Source of the DNA: an uncultured Poribacteria bacterium
GTDB lineage: Bacteria > Poribacteria > WGA-4E > PCPOR2b
Length of the DNA stretch: 64,000 nt
Assembly: GCA_958296125.1 (NCBI GenBank)
Contig: OY282444.1
Coordinates: 310,001 to 374,000 of the forward strand
Direction of reading: 5' to 3'
Shown one piece after another: positions 42,440 through 50,807 of this stretch. Within the stretch, counting starts at the first letter, position 1. Each line of letters starts with the position of its first letter. The notes below the pieces were generated by a model that did no database searches, was not told the origin of the DNA, and saw nothing but the letters and a program-made list of their open reading frames with translations. A program made the position numbers and the translations under genes.

Positions 42440-44143
42440 ATGACAAAGAACCAAATCGTATCCATTGATATTGGGACGAGCACCATCAAGTTGGTCCAGC
42501 TCGAACAAACTGCGTCCGGAATTCGTCTCATGGGCGCGGGGGTAGAGGCGTATCCCCATGCAGATTCAACGGCGGAAATTTCGACCGAAGCAATTTCCGA
42601 GACCTTGCAGCAGCTCTGGAGGCAGGTAGGCGGGCGAAACACTCCAGTGGTCCTGTCAATTCCCCGCTTGTTAGTTACGTCGCGTCGATTGACAAATCTT
42701 CCCGCTGCTGCAACAGATGACCAACTCTCGAACCTAGTTGCCATGCAGGCAGAGACGGAACTTCCATTCCGGATAGAAGGGGCTATCTACGACCACCATG
42801 ACGTGTATCGTTCGGAGGATGGCATTTCCGTCGAGCTGATTGCTGCAAGACGCGAGACCGTGCAACAGCAGATCGATTATCTAAAGCCACTCGGTCTTAC
42901 ACCTAAAAGTATCATACCTTCGACCCTCGCGACAAGTGTGTTGGCGGGAATGGTAGATCGCAAGGACCGCTCGTCAACCGAAATGACGATGGTTGTGGAT
43001 ATTGGTGCGGGGCGGACAGACCTTTGCTTGATGGCTGGAGATGCCCTACGGTTTTCACGGAGTTTTCCTATTGGTGGGAACCAGCTAACGCATCTATATC
43101 AGCAGGAAACGGGGGACAATTTTGAGGTCACCGAAAGGCGAAAAATTACGAACGCTGCGTTGGAGCAGCAGCCTGAAGGTGCTGCCCCGGTGCACAAATG
43201 GGCGGATGGACTTGTTGCAGAGTTGAGGCGCTCTATCAATGGAGCAAAACGGGAACTTAACTTTAATGGGGATAGGATTGTTAGCGAAATTTGGGTGTGT
43301 GGCGGCGGTGCGCGAATCTCCGGACTAACAGGCTATATCGCGGATCGACTGGAAGTGCCAGTCCTGCTTTGGAATCCATTTGATGCCTTTAAGGAGGTGT
43401 GGGGCGAACAACGCTCTAACGCTCAAGCTGTTGACGGTTTCAGCGATACACTGGCTGTCGCATTGGGACTGGGCATCAATGCGTTGACCTCCCAGATCTC
43501 CTTGGACCTCCTGCCCTCAGAAGAGAAGGTGAAACTGACACAAGCTCAACAGCGAAAGCGGACGTTAATGGCTGTCGCAGCTGGATTGGCTCTGCTAGTA
43601 GGCCTTGGGTTTGGTGGACTGACGTGGAACCGAATCCATCAGGCGAAAATTGTCGCCCTGGATGGAGCAATTAGAAACATCAGCCAATCCGAATCCAACG
43701 CCAAAAGAACGCTGGTCAAAGATTTAGCCATGGTGAATCTCTTAACCCCCCGCGCCTCTCCGCTCGATATAGTGCGCGAGTTGAGTGTCCGGTTCGCTGA
43801 CCGCACAAAGATTGCTTGGACAACCCTCAACATCAGCAGATTAGATGATCCTGAAAAAGCGAAGATTACTTTTAATATCGAAGCCCAATCGCATCAAGAC
43901 GTAAGTCAAGCCATCAGCATTATGGCACAATCGGGGGCGTTTACGAACATCAAATCCGGTCAGGTCACAAGCATTGAACGCGATAAGCGGCCAATTTTCC
44001 AAGCACAGATTACCTGCAATCTGGCAAAAGATGCGATACAGACATTTGCCCAAACCCGTCACCTGAATCAGAATCGGTCTCCGAAATCTGAAAATAGCGG
44101 GCAAAAAAGAGAAGCCCGAAAACAAAAGAAAATTGACAAATGA
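42440..44143 (+). CDS. PilM-PilN-like fusion protein in the GspL position
   Basis: 567 residues. Residues 1-350 form a PilM-type actin-like ATPase: SIDIGTSTIKLVQLE (phosphate 1), VVDIGAGRTDLCLMAG (phosphate 2), IWVCGGGARISGLTGYIADR. A single membrane helix lies near 374-396 (TLMAVAAGLALLVGLGFGGL). Residues 400-540 resemble the PilN periplasmic domain. GspL has the same layout in one chain, so this protein probably recruits GspE to the membrane. The Lys/Arg-rich tail (about 545-567) is unusual. CCAGGAAAAATC precedes the ATG, and the gene overlaps the next by four bases. Confidence 0.8.
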   Translation: MTKNQIVSIDIGTSTIKLVQLEQTASGIRLMGAGVEAYPHADSTAEISTEAISETLQQLWRQVGGRNTPVVLSIPRLLVTSRRLTNLPAAATDDQLSNLVAMQAETELPFRIEGAIYDHHDVYRSEDGISVELIAARRETVQQQIDYLKPLGLTPKSIIPSTLATSVLAGMVDRKDRSSTEMTMVVDIGAGRTDLCLMAGDALRFSRSFPIGGNQLTHLYQQETGDNFEVTERRKITNAALEQQPEGAAPVHKWADGLVAELRRSINGAKRELNFNGDRIVSEIWVCGGGARISGLTGYIADRLEVPVLLWNPFDAFKEVWGEQRSNAQAVDGFSDTLAVALGLGINALTSQISLDLLPSEEKVKLTQAQQRKRTLMAVAAGLALLVGLGFGGLTWNRIHQAKIVALDGAIRNISQSESNAKRTLVKDLAMVNLLTPRASPLDIVRELSVRFADRTKIAWTTLNISRLDDPEKAKITFNIEAQSHQDVSQAISIMAQSGAFTNIKSGQVTSIERDKRPIFQAQITCNLAKDAIQTFAQTRHLNQNRSPKSENSGQKREARKQKKIDK

Positions 44144-45627
44144 GAAAACTCACACGACGTGAGATCGCTTTACTTATTGTCGTTGCGCTTGTGCTCTTGA
44201 TCCTCCTCATCGAGCCCATAATGCGACAGGGGTTTCCGGGCGATGAATTCACGACTAAACAAGAGAGACTCCAAACGGCGCAGAATCTGGTCCAACTCGC
44301 TCAAGTCATACAGCAAATTGATCGGGAGATTCAAGCGCAAGTCGGTTTAGAAGGACAGATTATCTCTGATTCCCTGTTTGACGAAATTGCAAACCGGGTT
44401 GATTTAGAAGCCCTCAACCGAGCGCGTCGCGCCTCCACACTGGCATCACTGCACCCTGCCCTTGAGAATAAAGCGGATTCACTGCTTGCCTATAAGCAAC
44501 AGCACGGCGCATTTAGAAGCCTAGACCAGCTAAAAGAGATACGAGGGCCTATTTTCGAGGGGGAGCAGGCGCAGGCGGTAATTTCGCAGCGAATCTCTAA
44601 TCTTGCGAAAAAAGCAGGGCTGCGTCCAAACTATCAACTCAATATTAGACCGATACCGGGGGCGAAATCTGAACAACTCCCACCGCAAACGAAGAAAAAT
44701 TTGGTGTGCCATCTCTACTTGGACGAATTAACGAGCGAACTCCAACAGTTACAATCCCAGCAAAGTGCCATCAAAGAAAACGAGGAGCAGAGGCAGATCG
44801 AAACTGAAGACGCGGCGATGGAGGCGATGTTCGATGCATGGTGGGGAAAAGATGATGTGGAGGATAAGAATAAAGAGGACGCGGTAGAAACCGAATCCAA
44901 AGAACAGTCAGCCAAAGATGACACAGTAGGGACAGGACTTGTGCCTTCCCAATACGGGCAACCACCAGTTGATTTGAATTCCGATCCTATCGGGGGGGTG
45001 CCCCTACAAGATACGTCGTCAACCCCGAAACCTGTCCGCCAATTCGCGGCGTTGCCAGAAGTCATCCCTTTAACGCTGCGAATCGACCTGCTACAGTTTA
45101 TTCAATCAAACCTGAAACAACAACTATCTGGAGTGCTCGAATCCAAGAGGGGATTCCTTGAGGCTCAAATCGCTGTAGAAACCGACGCAGCGAAGGACGG
45201 ATTTTTGGGGATCGGTGGCAAGGAGCAGACGACCGCTATTAAGTTCAAGCCTAACAGTGCACTGCTGTCGAAATTCGAGACGTTAATCAACCGCTATGAA
45301 GCGGAACAGGATGATGGTGCGGAGGAGACGGAGAAGACACTAGATTATGATCAGCAACTCCGTGCACTCACCCAGTATGTCGATCAGATTTTGGAGCAGG
45401 AAGCTACACTTCAAGGTTGGCTTGCAACGGTTCCCGCTACCCATCAGCCCGAGGCTTACATCGTTGACATGCGCTTCAATAATAACATTGATCGAGTTGT
45501 TCAGTTAATTTACGCAATCGAATCCAGCTCGAAATGGTTACAGGTCAGGGATTTGCAAATCACTGTATCGGACAAAAAGGAAACAACCATCAGCGCAAAT
45601 CTCTCAATGATTGCGAAGATTTTCTAA
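44140..45627 (+). CDS. GspM/PilO-like inner-membrane protein with an element-derived insertion
   Basis: 495 residues. A short cytoplasmic start, one membrane helix (about 8-27, EIALLIVVALVLLILLIEPI), a long coiled-coil periplasmic part and a ferredoxin-like C-terminal part with NNIDRVVQLIYAIESSSKWL suit a GspM or PilO role beside the PilM-PilN fusion. The middle has an acidic low-complexity stretch and a 74-bp repeat (44933-45006) translated as GLVPSQYGQPPVDLNSDPIG. The same repeat occurs in gspD. ATGA overlap with the gene before. Confidence 0.7.
   Translation: MRKLTRREIALLIVVALVLLILLIEPIMRQGFPGDEFTTKQERLQTAQNLVQLAQVIQQIDREIQAQVGLEGQIISDSLFDEIANRVDLEALNRARRASTLASLHPALENKADSLLAYKQQHGAFRSLDQLKEIRGPIFEGEQAQAVISQRISNLAKKAGLRPNYQLNIRPIPGAKSEQLPPQTKKNLVCHLYLDELTSELQQLQSQQSAIKENEEQRQIETEDAAMEAMFDAWWGKDDVEDKNKEDAVETESKEQSAKDDTVGTGLVPSQYGQPPVDLNSDPIGGVPLQDTSSTPKPVRQFAALPEVIPLTLRIDLLQFIQSNLKQQLSGVLESKRGFLEAQIAVETDAAKDGFLGIGGKEQTTAIKFKPNSALLSKFETLINRYEAEQDDGAEETEKTLDYDQQLRALTQYVDQILEQEATLQGWLATVPATHQPEAYIVDMRFNNNIDRVVQLIYAIESSSKWLQVRDLQITVSDKKETTISANLSMIAKIF
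44933..45006 (+). repeat. 74-bp composite repeat, copy in the gspM-like gene
   Basis: Matches 46394-46467 at 67 of 74 bases by hand alignment. It contains the palindrome CCGATCCTATCGG at 44981-44993 and is read in the same frame in both genes. Confidence 0.85.
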
Positions 45628-45664
45628 GCGATGTGTTTATGATATATGTGCGATACGCGCCTGG

Positions 45665-45721
45665 CCTGTCCCCGTTCCGAGGGCCCCGCGAACGGGACAG
45701 GCAGGCCCGATGCAATCGGGG
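45665..45721. repeat. Compound palindrome next to the IS200-type element
   Basis: CCTGTCCCCGTTC (45665-45677) pairs with GAACGGGACAGG (45690-45701) with one bulge, and CCCGATGCAATCGGG follows at 45706-45720. A related CCCGCGAACGGG-containing palindrome occurs near 4878-4890. It could be the right-end structure of the neighbouring element or an independent repeat. Confidence 0.6.
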
Positions 45722-45732
45722 TTGGAACGGAC

Positions 45733-46146
45733 TTAGACATTCTTTTGATCCTCAATATACCGCTTGACAACATCAAGCGTCACACTACCTACAGAAAAAA
45801 TGAACTTAGAACGAGTCCAAAGGGTAGGCAGGCGGGATTTGAGTTGTGGAAACTCCTCACGCATGGTCTTAGATGTATAGGCTTTTATCTTCCCAACCGT
45901 TTGGGCAATCGAGACTTTGGGATTGTTCTCGATAACCATGTGAACATGATCGGCCATCACATCAACCGCTCGTATCCTATAGTCCCAATCCGTTTGACGG
46001 GAACAGATAAGGTGTTGGAGGCGTTCCTGCATTGTGTCATCAAACACAGAACGCCGATATTTGGTGCACCAGATTACGTGGTATTGGCAACTGTAAACCA
46101 AAGTATTATCAGAATGCCAGTCTTGCTGATAGTTTTGAATGTGCAT
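45733..46146 (-). CDS. tnpA: IS200/IS605-family Y1 transposase
   Basis: 138 residues from the ATG at 46146 (AGGGGCATAT upstream; the frame opens earlier without a site). TLVYSCQYHVIWCTKYRRSV is the family start, ADHVHMVI is the HUH metal-binding motif, and DVVKRYIEDQK near the end carries the catalytic Tyr that attacks single-stranded DNA. It looks complete. No tnpB follows. The gene is antisense within the secretion operon between the gspM-like gene and gspD, and hairpins lie on both sides (45665-45701 and CCAAT/ATTGG near 46234). Confidence 0.9.
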   Translation of the reverse strand: MHIQNYQQDWHSDNTLVYSCQYHVIWCTKYRRSVFDDTMQERLQHLICSRQTDWDYRIRAVDVMADHVHMVIENNPKVSIAQTVGKIKAYTSKTMREEFPQLKSRLPTLWTRSKFIFSVGSVTLDVVKRYIEDQKNV

Positions 46147-46267
46147 ATATGCCCCTATCATTATTTGATAGCCTGTATTATAACACATTTCTCAAGGCTG
46201 GGCAAGGAAAATCACAGTGCTGGCCCCAATGCTAAAGATTGGGATTGTTTTTAGTTTCTTTCAACTC

Positions 46268-46301
46268 AGTGTAGGAGCAACCATAGTGTAGGAGCAACCA
46301 T
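46268..46301 (+). repeat. 17-bp tandem duplication carrying the gspD ribosome-binding site
   Basis: AGTGTAGGAGCAACCAT occurs twice in a row (46268-46284, 46285-46301), ending two bases before the gspD ATG. Each copy has a TAGGAG site; the second has good spacing to the start. Confidence 0.8.
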
Positions 46302-46302
46302 A

Positions 46303-49300
46303 ATGTGTTTTCAACAATCGAGATTTTATAAATACCTGACCAGACCATTGCGTAAGGTCTGTGGTCCATCGCATCGGAGGCATCAAGACGCAGCAGGTCT
46401 TGTGCCTGCCCAATCCGGACAACCACCAGTTGCTTTGAATTCCGATCCTATCGGGGGGTTGCCCATACTTATCTGCCTCGGACTATTGATATCCATTGGG
46501 TGTATTACCGGACCTTTTACCGCGTCAGTGTTAGCACAGGAAAAAGATCAGCAAGGGATGCAGCAAGGGATGGAAGTCGCCGAGCGCGACGAGGCCGGTA
46601 AAGCCATTCGATTTAATCTTGACTTTCCAAGTGGGAATCTGCAGAGCTTGATCAAGTTCATCAGTGCAGAGACAAACCTGACGATTATTGCATCCGAACA
46701 CGACATCAGAGATAAGAAGTTCGCACTGACTAACCTCAAGAACGTGACAATTGACGAGACGCTAGAAGAGATTAAAACTGTCCTCGCTCAATATGATTTG
46801 ACCATGATTCGGACAAATAATACCTTGCTGATTACAACATTCGAGAAGGCTGTCAAAATGAAAGTGCCTGTGAAACGCATTATGGCAGACCCAAGTCTGA
46901 TTGATCAAACCGACGAGATTCAGACATATATGATTCAACTGAATAGTGCTGTCGCTTCGGAATTGGTGAATAGTCTCAAGCCGCTGTTGAGCAAAGCCGC
47001 GAATATTTTCGCGGATGGAAACAGCAATTCATTAATCATTACCGATGTCGCCTCCAATATCCATCGAATTGCAACCATTTTACAGGCTGCGGATGAGGCA
47101 CCGGAAATCCCGCTCAAAGTGGAAATCATTCCGCTGTATAACGCCACGGCGGGGCCGCTCGCCCAAACTTTGAATGATGTTTTCCAGCAGGAAGGCGAAG
47201 TTGCAAATCTCCTGCGGAAAATGAGTTCGACGAACAAGCCTGAAGAGATGAGGGCGATGATAGAGCGGGCCAGAGAACAAGGCAGAGGCATTGACATGAT
47301 TCGTGGGCGCATCCAGGTTTCCGCCGACGACAGCTCAAACTCGTTGATTCTCAAAGCATCCGAAGCCAACCTGGTTGTGCTGAAAGACCTGATTAGGCAG
47401 CTTGACACCGCACCGAGCATTCAAACGGAGATTAAGATTTTTCAGCTAAACTACGCAATCGCCCAAGATGTCGCACAGACGCTCGAAGAATTAATCACGG
47501 GAGTGAGTGCCGGCAGGCGGCCGGGGAGCAATGCGGAACGGTGGGAACGGCGCGAGTGGGAACGGACCCGTCGCAATCTGATGCAAGAGCGGGCTGAAGG
47601 CGAGGGGGAGTATCAGAATATCATTGGGACCGTAAATATATCTTCAAGCGATCGTTTGAACGCGGTCCTCGTCTCTTCCGATCCGCGAAATTTCCCTATT
47701 ATCGAAAAAATCATCACACAACTGGATCAGGCAGATCCGCAAGAGGAAACCCGAATCCACTTCCTAAAATTTGCCGAAGCGCAAAGCCTATCCGACAACC
47801 TGAGAGATCTCTTTGAAGGAGGCGATTCCGGTCGGAATGAAGACCTACCGTGGTGGTGGCGCCGCGAACAACAACGGGGAGAGAGCCCCGGTGGCTTTGG
47901 GGTCCAAGGGGAGGTTCACATCGTGCCGGATACCCGCTTGAACGCCCTGCTGGTCTCGACCGCTTCCCAAAATTTTGAGACAATTAACAGCCTGATCAAG
48001 CGGCTTGATGTCAACATGCCCGATCAGGAGTGGGGAACCCGCATTTACAAATTAGAACATGCGGACGCGGAAAATATCGCCAATATTATCAACAACGTCT
48101 ATCAAGGCACGAACAATAGCAGCGGCGGCTTCTTCTTTTTTGTCCCCGGACGGGCACGAAATCAGAACCAGGGATCTCTCGCCGGAAATGTGACCGCCGA
48201 GGCTTATCCGACGCTCAACGCAGTGATCATCTCCACTGCGACGCAGCGGAATTTTACACTCATTACGCAGTTCGTCGAAGAACTCGACGCGCCGACCCCT
48301 GAAGGACAGCGAGAGGCCACCAAACTGGTCCGCCTTGAATATGCAACTGCCGAAGATATCGAAGATTTGCTCGAAGATGTGTGGGGTGAAAATGGAGCAG
48401 ACGGTGGCGACAGGTTCAACTTTGGGCGTTTCCTTGCACGTGGAGGCACGCTTGAGCAGAACGATATTAATTCACTACGGGGGCAGGTCCAGATAGAGGC
48501 AGATGAACAGACCAATTCGGTGCTCGTGACGACCGCACAACGGTATATGGGGGAGGTAGAAGCCATGATTCGTGAACTTGACTTTGTCCGGGGACAGGTA
48601 TGGATTGATATACAAATCCTCGAAGTGACCCTCGATGAAAGAACAAAACTCGGCGTGGAGTTGACAGCGCGAGAACGGGGGTTGTTTGGTGCAGAGGTTC
48701 GAGATGGGAATCCACTGACCGGGGAATTTGAGGCAAAACTTGGATTGAGTCAGGAAATCAGTGGCTTCAACATTAGCTTGGCGACACAGGAATATATGGC
48801 TTTGCTCCACACATTGATACGCGAAAACAAGGTGCAAACCATATCGACACCGGCACTACTCACACGCGATAATCGTGAAGCAACATGGAGTTCTGGTAGA
48901 CGCGTCCCGTTTCTGCAAAGCGCCGATGTTACGAGCCTCGCCGATAATCTGACGCAGCCGTTGTTCAACTATGACTTCATCGACCCGCCGGTTGGCGTTA
49001 CCATCACGATTACACCACATATCGCAAAATCGCAAACGGCGGATAATGAAAAGCGCACTATCGGCTTAGACATCTCCCAGATTACCTTGAGTAATTTTGT
49101 CGAGTTCACCGATTTTAACGCACCTATCACGGAGGACAGTTCAATTAGTGCCTTCATTGATGTAGAGGATGGACAACAGATCGTGGTGGGTGGAATGATT
49201 AAGGAAAAACGCCAGAAAATCGAGAGCAAGGTGCCGATTCTTGGAGACATCCCCCTTATCGGTGGACTCTTCAAAAAGATGGAAACCGAGGCAAAAAACT

Positions 49301-49440
49301 CTGAGGTTGTCATCATCATCACACCCCATATCATCGATATTCGGAATCCAGAAGATTACGGCAGGCTCGAGCAGCAATCTGGGGAGTGGCGTTCCAACGG
49401 TCAGGACCAGGAAAACGAAAAACAGCCATCGGAAAAATGA
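46303..49440 (+). CDS. gspD: Type II secretion secretin with six N-type repeats
   Basis: 1045 residues, against about 650-750 for proteobacterial GspD. The N-terminus MCFQQSRFYKYLTRPLRK is followed by an element-derived peptide (GLVPAQSGQPPVALNSDPIG), then the hydrophobic signal (LICLGLLISIGCITGPFTAS, cleavage near VLAQE). An N0 domain spans about 100-190. I then count six N1-type repeats, each of the pattern hydrophobic-L..A.A..[VL]...L......(gap)...D...N[AS][LV][LI][IV]. The secretin barrel begins near VWIDIQILEVTLDERTKLGV and ends with VVGGMIKEKRQKIESKVPIL and GDIPLIGGLFKK. It forms the outer-membrane channel. Confidence 0.93.
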   Translation: MCFQQSRFYKYLTRPLRKVCGPSHRRHQDAAGLVPAQSGQPPVALNSDPIGGLPILICLGLLISIGCITGPFTASVLAQEKDQQGMQQGMEVAERDEAGKAIRFNLDFPSGNLQSLIKFISAETNLTIIASEHDIRDKKFALTNLKNVTIDETLEEIKTVLAQYDLTMIRTNNTLLITTFEKAVKMKVPVKRIMADPSLIDQTDEIQTYMIQLNSAVASELVNSLKPLLSKAANIFADGNSNSLIITDVASNIHRIATILQAADEAPEIPLKVEIIPLYNATAGPLAQTLNDVFQQEGEVANLLRKMSSTNKPEEMRAMIERAREQGRGIDMIRGRIQVSADDSSNSLILKASEANLVVLKDLIRQLDTAPSIQTEIKIFQLNYAIAQDVAQTLEELITGVSAGRRPGSNAERWERREWERTRRNLMQERAEGEGEYQNIIGTVNISSSDRLNAVLVSSDPRNFPIIEKIITQLDQADPQEETRIHFLKFAEAQSLSDNLRDLFEGGDSGRNEDLPWWWRREQQRGESPGGFGVQGEVHIVPDTRLNALLVSTASQNFETINSLIKRLDVNMPDQEWGTRIYKLEHADAENIANIINNVYQGTNNSSGGFFFFVPGRARNQNQGSLAGNVTAEAYPTLNAVIISTATQRNFTLITQFVEELDAPTPEGQREATKLVRLEYATAEDIEDLLEDVWGENGADGGDRFNFGRFLARGGTLEQNDINSLRGQVQIEADEQTNSVLVTTAQRYMGEVEAMIRELDFVRGQVWIDIQILEVTLDERTKLGVELTARERGLFGAEVRDGNPLTGEFEAKLGLSQEISGFNISLATQEYMALLHTLIRENKVQTISTPALLTRDNREATWSSGRRVPFLQSADVTSLADNLTQPLFNYDFIDPPVGVTITITPHIAKSQTADNEKRTIGLDISQITLSNFVEFTDFNAPITEDSSISAFIDVEDGQQIVVGGMIKEKRQKIESKVPILGDIPLIGGLFKKMETEAKNSEVVIIITPHIIDIRNPEDYGRLEQQSGEWRSNGQDQENEKQPSEK
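46394..46467 (+). repeat. 74-bp composite repeat, copy in gspD
   Basis: About 90% identical to 44933-45006, with the palindrome core at 46442-46454. It is placed between the start codon and the signal-peptide core of GspD, and translated in the same frame as the other copy. Confidence 0.85.
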
Positions 49441-49496
49441 TACAGCTACCACTCTGCCACTGTTTAGGTGACAGTTCGGATTAGGACACGAAAACT

Positions 49497-50807
49497 ATGA
49501 AAAGGATGGACGCAACTCAAAACGGAAGTTACGACGTAATCGTTATTGGTGGTGGGCCCGGGGGAAGCACTACCGCGACATTGGTGGCAGAAAAGGGACA
49601 CCGGGTCCTGCTTTTGGAACGTGATAAATGTTCCCAATTCAAAATAGGCGAATCGCTAATGCCAGCGACCTACTGGACATTTAAACGATTGGGCGTTATA
49701 GACAAACTGAAAGCGAGTCAATTTCCCCAAAAGTATAGTGTCCAATTTTATTCAAGCTCTGGTAAAGCGTCTGCGCCCTTCTATTTTTACCGAAACGCCC
49801 CCCACGAATCTTCCGTGACTTGGCAGGTGTTACGCAGCGAGTTTGACCAGATGCTGCTCGAAAACGCGCAGGAAAAAGGGGCACAAATCGAGCGCGGTGT
49901 CAGTGTTCACGAGGTGTTATTTGACAAAGAAACAGTTGCTTTGAATCCCGATGCAATCGGGGCTGTTGGTGTCCGAGCCAAACTTGCGGACGGAAGGATA
50001 GAAGAATTCTCAGCAAAAGTAGTTGTAGATTCGACAGGTCAGAGCACTCTGATTTCGCGGAAGTTGAAGATACGCACAACGGAACCAGAACTGAAAAAAG
50101 CATCAATCTTCACCCACTTTGAGGGCGGGATTCGGGACGAAGGAATTGACGAAGGCGCGACATTAATTCTCCACACAGAGAGCAAAGATTCATGGTTCTG
50201 GTTTATCCCACTCCCCTACGATCGCGTGAGTGTAGGGGTCGTGGGCGACCTGGGGTACCTCCTACAAAGTCGAAGGGAGTGTGACGGCACCCTCTCTCAT
50301 CAAGCAATTTTTGATGAAGAGATCGCGAAGTGCCCAGCCCTGAAGCCACGGATTGCTCGTGCCAAGCAACTGTTTCCGGCCAAGGTTACAAAGGACTTCT
50401 CATATCGCGCTAGTCGTATCGCCGGAAACGGGTGGGTGCTGGTGGGGGATGCATTCGGATTCCTAGATCCCGTCTATTCCTCCGGGTTATTTCTCGCACT
50501 CAAGTCCGGCGAGATGGCAGCGGACACCATCAATGAAGCGTTGGACAAAGAGGATTTTTCGGCAGAGCAGTTGGGACGTTTTGGCACTGACTTTGTGGCG
50601 GGAATGGAAGCGATTCGTAAACTGGTATACGCCTTTTATACAAAAGACTTCAGTTTTGCGAGGTTCTTGAAACGCTTTCCAGAGTGCCAACAAGGCATCG
50701 TTGACATTCTCAGCGGCAATGTGTATCGAACAGATGTCACCGGAATTTTCGGTCCGATGGCGGAGATGTGTCGTCTGCCGGAGGATAAGCATTTTTCAGG
50801 GCCTTAG
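49497..50807 (+). CDS. FAD-dependent oxidoreductase, halogenase / geranylgeranyl-reductase-like
   Basis: 436 residues. The FAD-binding start is YDVIVIGGGPGGSTTATLVA, with IGESLMPATYW at 50-60 and the second FAD motif GWVLVGDAFGFLDPVYSSGL. SWFWFIPLP at 232-240 fits the WxWxIP signature of flavin-dependent halogenases, and K79 in FPQKYSVQF sits where some phenolic halogenases keep their catalytic Lys. The same superfamily includes reductases that do not halogenate, so function is open. A palindromic element adds the peptide TVALNPDAIGAV (about 146-157) in the hydroxylase-like domain. It ends 12 bases inside the convergent TPR gene. Confidence 0.75.
   Translation: MKRMDATQNGSYDVIVIGGGPGGSTTATLVAEKGHRVLLLERDKCSQFKIGESLMPATYWTFKRLGVIDKLKASQFPQKYSVQFYSSSGKASAPFYFYRNAPHESSVTWQVLRSEFDQMLLENAQEKGAQIERGVSVHEVLFDKETVALNPDAIGAVGVRAKLADGRIEEFSAKVVVDSTGQSTLISRKLKIRTTEPELKKASIFTHFEGGIRDEGIDEGATLILHTESKDSWFWFIPLPYDRVSVGVVGDLGYLLQSRRECDGTLSHQAIFDEEIAKCPALKPRIARAKQLFPAKVTKDFSYRASRIAGNGWVLVGDAFGFLDPVYSSGLFLALKSGEMAADTINEALDKEDFSAEQLGRFGTDFVAGMEAIRKLVYAFYTKDFSFARFLKRFPECQQGIVDILSGNVYRTDVTGIFGPMAEMCRLPEDKHFSGP
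49934..49964 (+). repeat. Palindromic element inside the flavoenzyme gene
   Basis: AGTTGCTTTGAAT followed by CCCGATGCAATCGGG (49947-49961). It is translated as VALNPDAIG, matching the NuoH copy in sequence and frame. Confidence 0.8.

Noticed and set aside
45646-46254. 202-codon plus-strand frame opposite tnpA
   Set aside because: tnpA on the minus strand has intact HUH and Tyr motifs; the opposite frame is a shadow.
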